A stretch of 64,000 nt of DNA, from assembly GCF_000733755.1 (NCBI RefSeq), contig NZ_JPOF01000007.1, positions 434,001 through 498,000 on the forward strand. The letters are read 5' to 3'. The DNA is from Lachnoclostridium phytofermentans. GTDB taxonomy: Bacteria; Bacillota; Clostridia; Lachnospirales; Lachnospiraceae. A program made the translations under genes and the position numbers. The first letter of the stretch is position 1. Every line of letters begins with the position of its first letter. Shown here one piece after another: positions 17,175 through 26,130 of the stretch. The notes under the pieces are model-generated. The model was given only the letters and a program-made list of their open reading frames with translations. It did not search any database and was not told the origin of the DNA.

Positions 17175-17801
17175 ATGCTAATTTCAAAAAAAGATTTATT
17201 AGCGGTCACGGGTATCTCATACGGACAATTGTATCGATGGAAAAGAGAACGACTGATACCTGAAGAGTGGTTCATGAAACAGTCCTCTTATACCGGACAG
17301 GAAACATTTTTCCCAAGAGAACAGATATTAAGTAGGATACGCTCTATCTTAGATTTAAAGGATCATTATACTCTAGAAGAGCTTGCAAAAATGTTATCTC
17401 CTGAAGTAGCGGTTTCAGGTTATAGTGAAGCTGAGGTAAAGGAAATTACTGAGATAAAAGAAGAGATCATTGATTGGATACGGGAGAACTATCACAAAGA
17501 TCATTATGAATATGCAGATATTATCTTATTGGTGGCATACACGATCTTTGAAAAGGACTATCAGATTTCGTTGGAACAAAGAGATTTCCTCTTAAGTAAT
17601 TTATTAAATCGAGATACTTACTTTTCTATGAATGGTGTTGCTTTACTGTTGCTATCACATCGGTCGGAGTTTTTTATCCTGATGGTAAAGGAGCAAATGC
17701 CATATAGCTTAGATGAGCGCCTGGAAGTTATTTCAAAGATTAGTTTAAATAATATCTCAAATCAATTGAAACTAAAATACCAAACGAAGTTTTATTCTTA
17801 A
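17175..17801 (+). CDS. YhbD-like (DUF4004) regulator-type protein
   Basis: 208 residues. The N terminus (LISKKDLLAVTGISYGQLYRWKRERLIPEEWF...FPREQILSRIRSILDLKD) is a MerR-like helix-turn-helix as in Bacillus YhbD/DUF4004; the C-terminal part is helical. Starting ATG at 17175 has AAGGAG 8 bases before it. As in Bacillus yhbD-yhbE-yhbF, it is followed by a polymer-forming bactofilin-like gene, so a role in controlling or assisting that protein is inferred. Confidence 0.8.
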   Translation: MLISKKDLLAVTGISYGQLYRWKRERLIPEEWFMKQSSYTGQETFFPREQILSRIRSILDLKDHYTLEELAKMLSPEVAVSGYSEAEVKEITEIKEEIIDWIRENYHKDHYEYADIILLVAYTIFEKDYQISLEQRDFLLSNLLNRDTYFSMNGVALLLLSHRSEFFILMVKEQMPYSLDERLEVISKISLNNISNQLKLKYQTKFYS

Positions 17802-17875
17802 TAAGTCAAAGCAAGGAGCAATGTATTATAAGTACTTTTTATTATCATCACTAAAATATAGGGAGGTTATAGAAT

Positions 17876-18511
17876 ATGAGAGATTATTCTATTCAAGGAT
17901 TGGGAAGTATCTCAGGAGGAGAATTTAGCAGATTAACAGTGGAGGGTATGGGAAATAACCATGGTAATATTATGGCTGAATTTTTGTCCATTGAGGGAGT
18001 ATTTAAAAGTACTGGGAATGTAAATGCGCAAGTTATAGAATGTGAAGGGGTTGCTGATTTTTTTGGAAATCTTCGATGTAAAAAACTTGTTATGGAAGGT
18101 GTGTTAAATCTTAAAGGAGATAGTAAATTAGAAGCGGATGATATTGTGGGTGAAGGATGTATTAACTCAAAAGCAGATATTAATGCAGATCGGATAAAGC
18201 TTCATGGCTGTGTGAATGCAAAAGGTATCTACGGAGATCAGATAGAAATTGAAAGCAAAGAAGAAGGCTATTCTACGATTAAGAAGTTTCTTCATAAGAT
18301 TAATTTATCCGAGCATGGTAGGGCTAGTAACATTGAGTTAATCGAGGCAACCAGAATAATAATAACAGGTGTTTATGCAAAGGAAGTAAACGGTCATGAT
18401 ATCGTAATTGGACCGTATTGTGAAGTTGAGAAGGTGGATTGTACTGGAACATTACGAGTACATGATACTGCAAAAGTAGGGACTATTGTGGGGGCAACAC
18501 CTAGTGCCTAA
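17876..18511 (+). CDS. Polymer-forming (bactofilin-like, YhbE/YhbF type) protein
   Basis: 211 residues made largely of short regular repeats such as LTVEGMGNNHGNIMAEFLSI, VIECEGVADFFGNLRCKKL and LKLHGCVNAKGI-type turns, matching the right-handed beta-helix of bactofilins and Bacillus YhbE/YhbF. No signal peptide or membrane segment. GGGAGG lies before the ATG. It follows the YhbD-like gene, the order seen in Bacillus. Likely a cytoplasmic filament or membrane-associated scaffold. Confidence 0.8.
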   Translation: MRDYSIQGLGSISGGEFSRLTVEGMGNNHGNIMAEFLSIEGVFKSTGNVNAQVIECEGVADFFGNLRCKKLVMEGVLNLKGDSKLEADDIVGEGCINSKADINADRIKLHGCVNAKGIYGDQIEIESKEEGYSTIKKFLHKINLSEHGRASNIELIEATRIIITGVYAKEVNGHDIVIGPYCEVEKVDCTGTLRVHDTAKVGTIVGATPSA

Positions 18512-18623
18512 GTAAGTGAGGGGATTTTAACCCTGTGTGAATTTGTTTATACAGTCTATTCGTTAAACGGATTGTATTGCAAGATAATAGAATATTAAGG
18601 GTATTAGTGAAAGGAGACTAAGT

Positions 18624-19244
18624 ATGAGTAAGAAGAATGAAATTGTTCCAGTAATTCCAAAGAAGAAGTCAAAAGGAAAAACAGTTGTAAAAGTAATTGT
18701 TGCGATTGCAGCGATTCAGGGAATCTTAAAAGTGGTTTCCATGTACCAAAATAAAAAAAATGAAAAGCAATCCGATATAGAAGGGACAAAGAAATACAAT
18801 GTTTGGATGAATGGGAAGCAGGAACGTCTGGAAGAGGAAGAATTACGTTCAATCGAAATCCAAGCAGTGATGTCAGGAATCGATTTAGATCTTAGTAAAC
18901 TTAAGATAAAAGAAGATATGTTTATTTCAGGTAAGGCAATTATGTCTGGTGTCTGCATACGTGTTCCAGAAGATATTAATGTGAAGTTGAATTGCAAAAC
19001 TGTACTTGGTGCATGTGCAAATTCTGTACCAAAATACTTTGATGAAACATTACCAACTATTTTTGTTGAAGTTGATGGTATTATGAGCGGTATTGCGGTA
19101 AAACTAGGAAAAATCGATGATATAGAAAATGATGTGAATGATTCAGAGAAAAAAGGTTCTGATGCTGATATAGAGGCAGCAAATAAAGAAGATTCATCAA
19201 ATGAAGAAAAATCAGAAGAAGTAACGTCATCAGAAGAAGAGTAA
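18624..19244 (+). CDS. LiaF-like small beta-domain membrane protein
   Basis: 206 residues. A Lys-rich N terminus and one hydrophobic segment (~20-40) precede a domain (SIEIQAVMSGIDLDLSKLKI...ISGKAIMSGVCIRVPEDINV...VEVDGIMSGIAVKLG) with three MSGI repeats, similar to the C-terminal domain of LiaF and related cell-wall-stress proteins. The acidic tail SEEVTSSEEE is encoded by the first unit of a 36-bp tandem repeat that carries the stop codon. AAAGGAG precedes the ATG. Probably linked to the preceding bactofilin-like gene. Confidence 0.7.
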   Translation: MSKKNEIVPVIPKKKSKGKTVVKVIVAIAAIQGILKVVSMYQNKKNEKQSDIEGTKKYNVWMNGKQERLEEEELRSIEIQAVMSGIDLDLSKLKIKEDMFISGKAIMSGVCIRVPEDINVKLNCKTVLGACANSVPKYFDETLPTIFVEVDGIMSGIAVKLGKIDDIENDVNDSEKKGSDADIEAANKEDSSNEEKSEEVTSSEEE

Positions 19245-19385
19245 ATATCAGAAGAAGTAACGTCATCAGAAGAAGAGTAAATATCAGAAGAAGTAACGTC
19301 ATCAGAAGAAGAGTAAATATCAGAAAAAGTAACGTCTTCAGAATAAGAGTAAATATCAGAAAAGTACTGACATCAGAAGAAGAGA
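19212..19385. repeat. 36-bp tandem repeat crossing the stop codon
   Basis: Units at 19212-19247, 19248-19283 and 19284-19319 are identical; 19320-19355 has a few changes and a degenerate fifth copy follows. The unit is 12 codons long and includes the TAA stop of the LiaF-like gene (19242-19244), so the stop is itself copied three times. Confidence 0.95.
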
Positions 19386-19431
19386 ATCTAACATCTAAAC
19401 TTCATAAGAAGACGGAAAGGAAGAAAGAATT

Positions 19432-20592
19432 ATGATAGTGGAACCAAAAGTAAGAGGCTTTATATGTACAACAGCTCATCCAGAAGGATGTAAGGAGAGC
19501 GTAAAAAGACAAATTGATTATGTAAAAAGGCATGAGCAAAAAGAAGGACCAAAGAAAGCATTAATTATCGGTGCCTCCACTGGGTATGGTCTTGCATCTC
19601 GTATTTCACTTGCCTACACATACGGAGCCGCTACTCTTGGTGTTATGTTTGAAAAACCCGCGAAAGAAAACAGAACGGCTACTCCGGGTTACTATAATAC
19701 GGTAGCGTTGGAAGAGTTTTTACATCAAGATGGGTATTATGGTGAATCCATCAATGGGGATGCATTTTCCAGGGAAGTAAAAGATATGACCATTGCAAAG
19801 ATTAAGGAAAATCTTGGTCAAGTCGATATGGTTATTTACAGCCTTGCAGCTCCACGCAGAACAGATGAAGATGGAGTTACCCACTCCTCAGTACTTAAGA
19901 CAACCAGCATTCCTTATACGAATAAAACACTAGATTTAAGGAATAATCAGATATCCGAAGTTACAGTGCCAGCCGCCACGAAAGAAGAGGAAATTGCCAC
20001 TGTGAAGGTAATGGGTGGTGAAGATTGGGCATTATGGATAAATGCTCTAAAAGATGCTGGTGTGTTAAGCGAAGGTGTGATTACCATTGCTTACTCCTAT
20101 ATCGGACCAGAGATTACTTATCCAATCTACTTTGAAGGAACGATTGGTAAAGCGAAGGAAGATTTATACCAGACTTCTGTATTGCTGAATGAAACGTTAA
20201 AAGATTTAAAAGGAAGTGCTTATATCTCTGTAAATAAAGCACTTGTAACTCAAGCTAGTGCTGCAATTCCAGTAGTACCACTATACATCAGTATACTTTA
20301 TAAGATTATGAAGGAACAAAATCTTCATGAGGGTTGTATTGAGCAAATGGATCGTTTATTCTATGAAAAGTTTGATCATCTGTCAAAGGGATTAGATGAT
20401 CAACAGCGAATCAGAATGGATGATTATGAGATGCTACCGGAAGTTCAAGAGAAGGTTACAAAGGCGTGGGAACTTGTAACTACAGAAAATCTTTCCGAAT
20501 ATGCAGATCTAAAAGGATATTGGGAAGAGTTTTACCATATGTTTGGATTCCATTATGATACGATAGATTACACGAAGGAAGTTGAAATATAA
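19432..20592 (+). CDS. fabV: Enoyl-ACP / trans-2-enoyl-CoA reductase FabV
   Basis: 386 residues, normal for FabV. The NAD(P)-binding glycine motif is GASTGYG (47-53) and the catalytic Y-X8-K pair is Tyr233 and Lys242 in PIYFEGTIGKAKED. It reduces the enoyl double bond in fatty acid synthesis or, in clostridia, in crotonyl-CoA reduction. GGAAAGGAAG lies before the ATG. It stands alone after the repeat region; no other fatty acid genes are adjacent. Confidence 0.95.
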   Translation: MIVEPKVRGFICTTAHPEGCKESVKRQIDYVKRHEQKEGPKKALIIGASTGYGLASRISLAYTYGAATLGVMFEKPAKENRTATPGYYNTVALEEFLHQDGYYGESINGDAFSREVKDMTIAKIKENLGQVDMVIYSLAAPRRTDEDGVTHSSVLKTTSIPYTNKTLDLRNNQISEVTVPAATKEEEIATVKVMGGEDWALWINALKDAGVLSEGVITIAYSYIGPEITYPIYFEGTIGKAKEDLYQTSVLLNETLKDLKGSAYISVNKALVTQASAAIPVVPLYISILYKIMKEQNLHEGCIEQMDRLFYEKFDHLSKGLDDQQRIRMDDYEMLPEVQEKVTKAWELVTTENLSEYADLKGYWEEFYHMFGFHYDTIDYTKEVEI

Positions 20593-20683
20593 TTTCATGT
20601 AAAAAAGTTTGATTACTTAAGAGTCAGGGTTCTTTTCCTAGGAGGGATGAAAATCCAAATCAAAGTAAGAGTGAATATCGCCG

Positions 20684-20707
20684 TTTCGCAGATCCTAACC
20701 TGCGAAA
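20684..20707 (+). promoter_or_regulatory. Hairpin just upstream of the response regulator start
   Basis: TTTCGCAG (20684-20691) and CTGCGAAA (20700-20707) form a perfect 8-bp stem with loop ATCCTAAC. The loop (TCCT) could touch the ribosome site AGGGGG at 20711-20716. Possible translational control; no T run, so not a terminator. Confidence 0.5.
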
Positions 20708-20721
20708 TGCAGGGGGCTAAT

Positions 20722-21411
20722 ATGAAAGTATTATTTTTAGAAGATGAACCGGTGATTCAGGATGTGTTAGCGGAATATATGAGGATGAAAAATTATGATG
20801 TAGTAACAGTGAGCGATGGTGAGGAAGCCATCGCTACTCTTACGAGAGAAGCATTTGATATTGCTGTCTTAGATATCATGGTTCCGAAGAAGAATGGTCT
20901 TTTTGTGCTTGAGTATTTAAAGGAACATGAAATCGATCTCCCTTGTATTATGCTAACTGCGTTAGACGATGAGCAGACGCAGTTAAAAGCATTTAATTTA
21001 TATGCTGATGATTATGTGATTAAGCCTGTTTCACCAATTATTTTATTAAAGAGAATGGAAACCATTTTACGAAGAGCAACAAATCATAAAAACAAGACGA
21101 TAGGTAACTATGATTTTTATTTACAGGAAGAGTCTTATCAGGCGTTTTATCAAGGAGAGTCACTTCATCTCACATTAAGTGAATTTTTAATTTTACAGAT
21201 GTTATGGAAAGAACCAAATAGAGTATTTACAAGAGAACAAATTATCCTTCATATCTTTAATGAAGATTATATTGGTAATGATCGAATTATTGATGCCCAT
21301 GTGAAAAACTTAAGAAAGAAGTTACCATTTTCATATATACGTACCGTAATTGGAGTAGGTTATCAATTTGATATAGCTCAGTTAGAAAAAGCAACGAGGA
21401 AAGAGAACTAA
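20722..21411 (+). CDS. OmpR-family response regulator
   Basis: 229 residues. The receiver domain (1-~115) has the acidic pair in LEDEP, phospho-acceptor Asp51 (VLDIMVP), and Lys101 (VIKP). The C-terminal winged helix contains LTLSEFLILQMLWKEPNRVFTREQII and RIIDAHVKNLRKK. The ATG at 20722 follows AGGGGG; an ATG at 20647 abuts AGGAGGG too closely. It is followed by its histidine kinase and an ABC transporter that it may control. Confidence 0.94.
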   Translation: MKVLFLEDEPVIQDVLAEYMRMKNYDVVTVSDGEEAIATLTREAFDIAVLDIMVPKKNGLFVLEYLKEHEIDLPCIMLTALDDEQTQLKAFNLYADDYVIKPVSPIILLKRMETILRRATNHKNKTIGNYDFYLQEESYQAFYQGESLHLTLSEFLILQMLWKEPNRVFTREQIILHIFNEDYIGNDRIIDAHVKNLRKKLPFSYIRTVIGVGYQFDIAQLEKATRKEN

Positions 21412-21454
21412 GATAAAGAGTGGAAAGAAATAACTGCAGAAATGGGGTGAAGAG

Positions 21455-23059
21455 TTGAAGTTATCGAAAAAAACACTGCTTTATAGTCTGGCGGTTTCTC
21501 TTTTGATGGTTGCTTTATTTATTGGGTATTTTATTGCTTTATTGCCATCGCTTTATGTGGATTACAAGCAAAATAAAAATTTAGAATCAATCAAAGAATT
21601 GCAGCAAGATTATTGCAAGGAACGTTCTTATTCACATTTAAAGGTATTAAACCCAACTGGCACTATTACAGTAGAATTCCCCTTGGTAGGTAATACATTG
21701 TTTCTTAAGAATAATTTTATGGAAGTAGAAGTTATAATAAAGGATTCGGAATTACTTTCAATGCTTGAGAGATTAAGAAGACTATCGGATGATTTTTCGA
21801 ATGAAGATTTTCAGCTATCAGAAGGTGAATTAGAAAGTTATCAAGATATTATTTTTGATAAATTATTTTCTTCAAAAATAATGAATGATGGTTATCCAAT
21901 TTCATTTCATGTTAAATCAACTACGGAATATCAAGAATTGAAGTTATTATCGAATAAGACCCATCTAATATCAGATAAGTCCTTTGTTTTTGAATCGAAT
22001 GTTGGTGATGGGCAGACTTATTATACTTCTTATATGGCTATCACAAGATTATCTGATACGATAGTAATAACCTTTTCGAACGTAACAACACCAAGTATGG
22101 ATGATATTAAACCTGTCATTTTTAGAAGTTTACCAATGATACTTGCAATCGTAGTATTACTCTGTATGTTGTTATCGAGTACATTCGCAAAATACATTGT
22201 ACAGCCGATTCGTAAGGTCGCAGATATGGCAGAATATATTATTAACACAAAGAAGCTACAAATGAAACCAATTGCTTTAGGTAAAAAGGATGAGATTGCA
22301 TATCTTGGTGAAACAATGAAAGAAGTCTATCAAAGACTAGAAGATAATTACCAAGAGCTTGAGATAAAAAATTCTAAGTTATCAGAAGAAAACGAAAGGC
22401 AGGTAGTATTTTTAAGAGCCACCTCACATCAGTTAAAGACACCAATTCAAGCTGCACTACTTCTTACTGACGGAATGATAAATGAGGTCGGTAAATACAA
22501 AAACACGAAGGAGTATCTTCCGCAGCTAAAAGGACAAATCTTAAATATGCAGCATATTGTAGAAGAAATCCTATCTCTACACCACAACGCAAATGATATT
22601 TCTATGGAACCGATTGAGTTATCCAGTTTACTTCAAAGCATTCTTAATCGTTATAATTATCAAATCAGTGAAAGAGCATTAACGATTATTACAACATATG
22701 AAGAGGCTTCAATAATATCAAACAAGGAGATGTTAGAGAAGATATTAGATAATATTATAGCAAATGCAATTCATTATACCCCGAATAATCGAAGAATTCA
22801 TATTCGTGTAACCAAGAATGAGGTAGATATTTTGAATGAAGGAACTACGATAGAGCCGGAGCTATTACCACATATTTTTGAACCATTCGTGACAAGTAAT
22901 CGTAAGGAAAGAGGGCATGGCCTGGGGTTATATATTGTATCTTATTATTCAAAATTACTTGGTCTAAATGTATCGATTGAAAATTCAAAAGATGGCGTAT
23001 TGGTAAGAATTAAGAAGGATAGTAAGGTACCAATTTGGTACGAAAATAGTTACAAGTAA
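21455..23059 (+). CDS. Sensor histidine kinase
   Basis: 534 residues. Membrane segments at ~8-28 and ~228-250 enclose a ~200-residue extracellular sensor domain. A HAMP-like segment (PIRKVADMAEYI) follows, then HisKA with His325 in TSHQLKTPIQA, and HATPase motifs NAIHYTPN, HIFEPF and GHGLGLYIVS. It starts with TTG (21455) after GGGGTGAAGAG. Partner of the upstream regulator; signal unknown. Confidence 0.93.
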   Translation: MKLSKKTLLYSLAVSLLMVALFIGYFIALLPSLYVDYKQNKNLESIKELQQDYCKERSYSHLKVLNPTGTITVEFPLVGNTLFLKNNFMEVEVIIKDSELLSMLERLRRLSDDFSNEDFQLSEGELESYQDIIFDKLFSSKIMNDGYPISFHVKSTTEYQELKLLSNKTHLISDKSFVFESNVGDGQTYYTSYMAITRLSDTIVITFSNVTTPSMDDIKPVIFRSLPMILAIVVLLCMLLSSTFAKYIVQPIRKVADMAEYIINTKKLQMKPIALGKKDEIAYLGETMKEVYQRLEDNYQELEIKNSKLSEENERQVVFLRATSHQLKTPIQAALLLTDGMINEVGKYKNTKEYLPQLKGQILNMQHIVEEILSLHHNANDISMEPIELSSLLQSILNRYNYQISERALTIITTYEEASIISNKEMLEKILDNIIANAIHYTPNNRRIHIRVTKNEVDILNEGTTIEPELLPHIFEPFVTSNRKERGHGLGLYIVSYYSKLLGLNVSIENSKDGVLVRIKKDSKVPIWYENSYK

Positions 23060-23248
23060 AAGAATTTCAAAGCAAAAGAGTTTAAAAGTAAAAGAAGTTT
23101 AAAACATAAGAAGTTCAAGCAAAAGTTATTAATATATGCTAAGGCACTGATTACGAAATGTTACATGAAAACATCATCGCATCTTCATACCAAATTCATA
23201 TCCTTTTGATATAGTAAAGATATCAAAGAATCGTAAAAGGAGGAAGTC

Positions 23249-24148
23249 ATGTTAACGATTAAGGACTTACGGGTTACCTACGGGGAACAGATTGCTTTAT
23301 CGATTGAGGAACCAATTGTAATAGAAGCGGGTGATCGTGTTGGAATTATAGGTAGCAATGGAGCTGGTAAATCAACGCTTGTTAAGTCAATCTTAGGAAT
23401 TACTAAGTATGAAGGAACCATCCTTACTAACTTACGACAAGAGGAGATATCTGTACATTTACAACAGAATAATTATGTGAATACGATGCCGGTAAAATAT
23501 ATCATTGAGATGGTGCTATCTGTGAATATCAAGAAAGATAACAAACTTCAAGAATTAATCTCTTATTTTAACTTTGAAGGCTGCCTTAATAAAAAATATG
23601 CTCATCTTTCAGGGGGAGAGAAACAAAGGCTAACCATTATATTAGTGCTTCGAAAGGATACACCACTTGTATTTTTTGATGAAGTAACTTCGGGACTTGA
23701 TTTTGAAACCAGACAAAAACTAATGCAAGGACTTATCAAGTGGTATGATGGGAAAAATACAACGTTATGCATGGTATCACATTATTATGAAGAATTGGAA
23801 CAACTCGTCAATAAGCTATTAATTTTAGAAAAAGGGCATGTAATTGCTTATGGCACTAGGGAGGAGTTATTTTATAAATATTGTGGAAAAACTCTTTATA
23901 TTCTTGATAATAACGATAAAAATAAGGAGTTTAAAAAGCAGTTTAAGTCAATCTTAGCACCGGAGCATTTAATTGCTCTCACCTGTGATACGGAAGAAGA
24001 GGAACGAAACTTAACCGAGCTTTTAATCCACGCCAATATTGATTATAAACGAAGTAACAGTGATATTGAGATATTATCAATCAATGCGAAGGCGCAGGAA
24101 TTAGCCAAAGTGGAAGGGGGGAGTTTCGTTGAAAACTTTGTTGCCTAA
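23249..24148 (+). CDS. ABC transporter ATPase
   Basis: 299 residues. Walker A GSNGAGKST (35-43), signature LSGGEKQRL, Walker B VFFDEVTSGLD, H-loop SHYYEELEQ. The ~80-residue C-terminal extension is typical of drug or antimicrobial-peptide exporters. AAAGGAGG lies before the ATG. The stop overlaps the start of the permease gene by 20 bp. It is 190 bp downstream of the kinase gene; regulation by that two-component system is inferred. Confidence 0.92.
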   Translation: MLTIKDLRVTYGEQIALSIEEPIVIEAGDRVGIIGSNGAGKSTLVKSILGITKYEGTILTNLRQEEISVHLQQNNYVNTMPVKYIIEMVLSVNIKKDNKLQELISYFNFEGCLNKKYAHLSGGEKQRLTIILVLRKDTPLVFFDEVTSGLDFETRQKLMQGLIKWYDGKNTTLCMVSHYYEELEQLVNKLLILEKGHVIAYGTREELFYKYCGKTLYILDNNDKNKEFKKQFKSILAPEHLIALTCDTEEEERNLTELLIHANIDYKRSNSDIEILSINAKAQELAKVEGGSFVENFVA

Positions 24149-24917
24149 TAAGAGAATGATTTTCTATGAGTTACGCAATTTATTGGGAAATTTCTTTACG
24201 TTGTTCTTTGGTATTGCATTCCCAATTGCATTTTCTATCTTAATGCCAAGTATTATTACGAGAGATCTTCCAGAAAATGCGCAATCGGAAGCAATCATCA
24301 CCGTTTTTGTTACAATGAGTATGGTAATACCGATGGCTGTTATGTTACTTGGCTATGCTGCAAATTATGCGCAGGAAGTAGAAAATGATGTTCCGCTTCG
24401 CCTGGATTTATTTGGAATTCAGCCGAAAAAATTGTTTGTTGCTAAATTGATTGCACATTTGATTTTTATAACAATCGCTTTTATTCTTTATTTCTTTGTA
24501 GATTGGATTGTACTTGATATTAAGATGCCTAATACCAAGATGATCGTTCTCTGGATATCCTGCTTGTATTTGTTAGCGATTATATTCTTTATGATTGCAC
24601 ATGGCATCACAACCATAGTAAAAAAATTCGGAATTACATTTGCTGTTACCATGTTACTCTATTTTTCTTTTATGATTTTATGCGGTATGATGGGAATTAC
24701 AGTAGAGCAATTGCCAAAGGCTTTAAAGAATGTAGCACTGTTATTGCCTATGTCTTATATCAGTAAGGATTTTGTTGGAATTTGGGATGGAGGTAGTTAC
24801 AATTATGCACCTCTTATTCAGTCCTTTCTCTTTCTTGCTGCAATCGCAGGTATTTTAGTACTACTAGGTATTAGAAAGAGTAAACGTACACAAGGAATTT
24901 ATCAGAAGGTGGAGTAG
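24129..24917 (+). CDS. ABC-2 type permease
   Basis: 262 residues with six predicted membrane segments and the ABC-2 opening NKRMIFYELRNLLGNFFTLFFG. It begins with TTG (24129) after GGGGGGAG, overlapping the ATPase gene by 20 bp, so translation is coupled. It forms an exporter with that ATPase; substrate unknown. Confidence 0.9.
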   Translation: MKTLLPNKRMIFYELRNLLGNFFTLFFGIAFPIAFSILMPSIITRDLPENAQSEAIITVFVTMSMVIPMAVMLLGYAANYAQEVENDVPLRLDLFGIQPKKLFVAKLIAHLIFITIAFILYFFVDWIVLDIKMPNTKMIVLWISCLYLLAIIFFMIAHGITTIVKKFGITFAVTMLLYFSFMILCGMMGITVEQLPKALKNVALLLPMSYISKDFVGIWDGGSYNYAPLIQSFLFLAAIAGILVLLGIRKSKRTQGIYQKVE

Positions 24918-25095
24918 AGCAGAAAGAATCCTATCTATTAATAGATCAAGGAATGAAAAAATAAGGTGGACGAAGAAATAGATATCAGAGAGCAATTAAT
25001 TAAGGTAGACTAAAAATCAGATATCAGAGAGTAATTAAATAATTAAGATTGATTAAGACACAGTTTCCATAGAGTAATTAAATAATTAAGTATGA

Positions 25096-25148
25096 AATGC
25101 ACCTCAAATATTTGATATCAATTCTTATGTTTGTAGGTGTATTTTTTT
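25096..25148 (+). terminator. Probable terminator of the ABC operon
   Basis: AATGCACCT (25096-25104) pairs with AGGTGTATT (25135-25143, one G-T pair), with a small palindrome CAAATATTTG inside the loop, and the right arm runs into seven T residues (25142-25148). Direct repeats AGAGTAATTAAATAATTAAG near 25028 and 25071 precede it. Confidence 0.6.
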
Positions 25149-25234
25149 GACACCACAATTTTAATACGATATAATAAAATGAATGAAATAAAATGAATGA
25201 AATAAAACGATAAAGCAATAGAAGTAAGACGAAA

Positions 25235-25290
25235 GAAATAAAACAAAAGAAATAAAACAAAAGAAATAAAACAAAAGAAATAAAACAAAA
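25235..25290. repeat. 14-bp tandem repeat, four perfect copies
   Basis: GAAATAAAACAAAA is repeated at 25235-25248, 25249-25262, 25263-25276 and 25277-25290. Imperfect units of the same period (AATGAAATAAAATG) extend the array to about 25173. It is A-rich, has no start codons and lies between the ABC operon and the LURP-like gene. Confidence 0.9.
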
Positions 25291-25466
25291 GATATATGAA
25301 TGATTAGGTAGAGTATGAAAATAAAACTGAAGGTAAATCGTATCATAACAGAAATCTCCGACAGAAATGGGTATGTTCTATTCATCATTTAAAAACTAGA
25401 TATACAAGAAAATAGGATTAGATCAAGGTAGTTTAAACTAAAATAACAAAAGTGGAAGGAATAGAA

Positions 25467-25934
25467 ATGAAACTTTTATTTAAACAAAGATTTTTTTCAT
25501 GGTTTGACAGCTATGACATTTATAATGAACTAGGTGAAACCGTTTATACGGTGAAAGGTGTTCTTTCTTGGGGACACTGTCTTAAAATTTATGATTCAGC
25601 AGAGCGAGAGGTAGGAATGTTAAAAGAAGAGGTTTTAACGTTTTTACCAAAATTTCGTATGTTTTTGTTTGGAAATGAAATTGGCACTATAAATAAAGAA
25701 TTTACTTTTTTTCGGCCTAAATTTTATCTTGACTGTAATGGGTGGAGCGTTGAAGGTGATTATTTTGAATGGGATTATTCCGTCATGGATGGTTCACAGC
25801 CAATTATGACGGCATCAAAAAAGCTTTGGAATTTTACTGATACGTATGAAATAGATGTGATACAGCCAGAAAATGCGCTGGTTGCTTTAATGATCGTACT
25901 CGCGATAGATGCTGCTAAATGCGGAAAAAATTAA
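25467..25934 (+). CDS. LURP-one-related / tubby-like fold protein
   Basis: 155 residues. The pattern MKLLFKQRFFSWFDSYDIYNELGETVYTVKG...LKIYDSAEREVGMLKE...FTFFRPKFYLDCNGWSVEGDYFEWDYSV is typical of the bacterial LURP-one-related (DUF567) family, a 12-strand barrel around a hydrophobic helix. GAAGGA is 6 bases before the ATG at 25467. The biochemical role in bacteria is not established. Single gene, with a terminator shared with the convergent pectinesterase. Confidence 0.8.
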   Translation: MKLLFKQRFFSWFDSYDIYNELGETVYTVKGVLSWGHCLKIYDSAEREVGMLKEEVLTFLPKFRMFLFGNEIGTINKEFTFFRPKFYLDCNGWSVEGDYFEWDYSVMDGSQPIMTASKKLWNFTDTYEIDVIQPENALVALMIVLAIDAAKCGKN

Positions 25935-26088
25935 TATTTATTGCAAGAAATATACGTAAAAGAATATGAATCGATTTTCATAGGGAATAAAGTTACGTGT
26001 AAAGTATGGATAATTACGGGATATCGACGGATTTAAAATGGGATATATAACTGAGTGAATAGGATGACTAGTGTAGAACAGAATGAGA

Positions 26089-26129
26089 AAAATCCTCTGT
26101 AAGCAAGAAACTTACGGAGGATTTTTTTT
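26089..26129. terminator. Bidirectional terminator
   Basis: AAATCCTCTGTAAG (26090-26103) pairs with CTTACGGAGGATTT (26111-26124, one T-G pair), loop of 7, T run on the right and A run on the left. Serves the LURP-like gene and the convergent pectinesterase. Confidence 0.88.
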
Positions 26130-26130
26130 C

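Noticed and set aside
19081-19302. Leu-rich minus-strand frame with MTLLLLIFTLL repeats
   Set aside because: It is the mirror of the acidic 36-bp repeat on the other strand and has no ribosome site.
25078-25388. Phe-rich minus-strand frames over the 14-bp repeats
   Set aside because: Low-complexity translation of A-rich repeats, no initiation signal.
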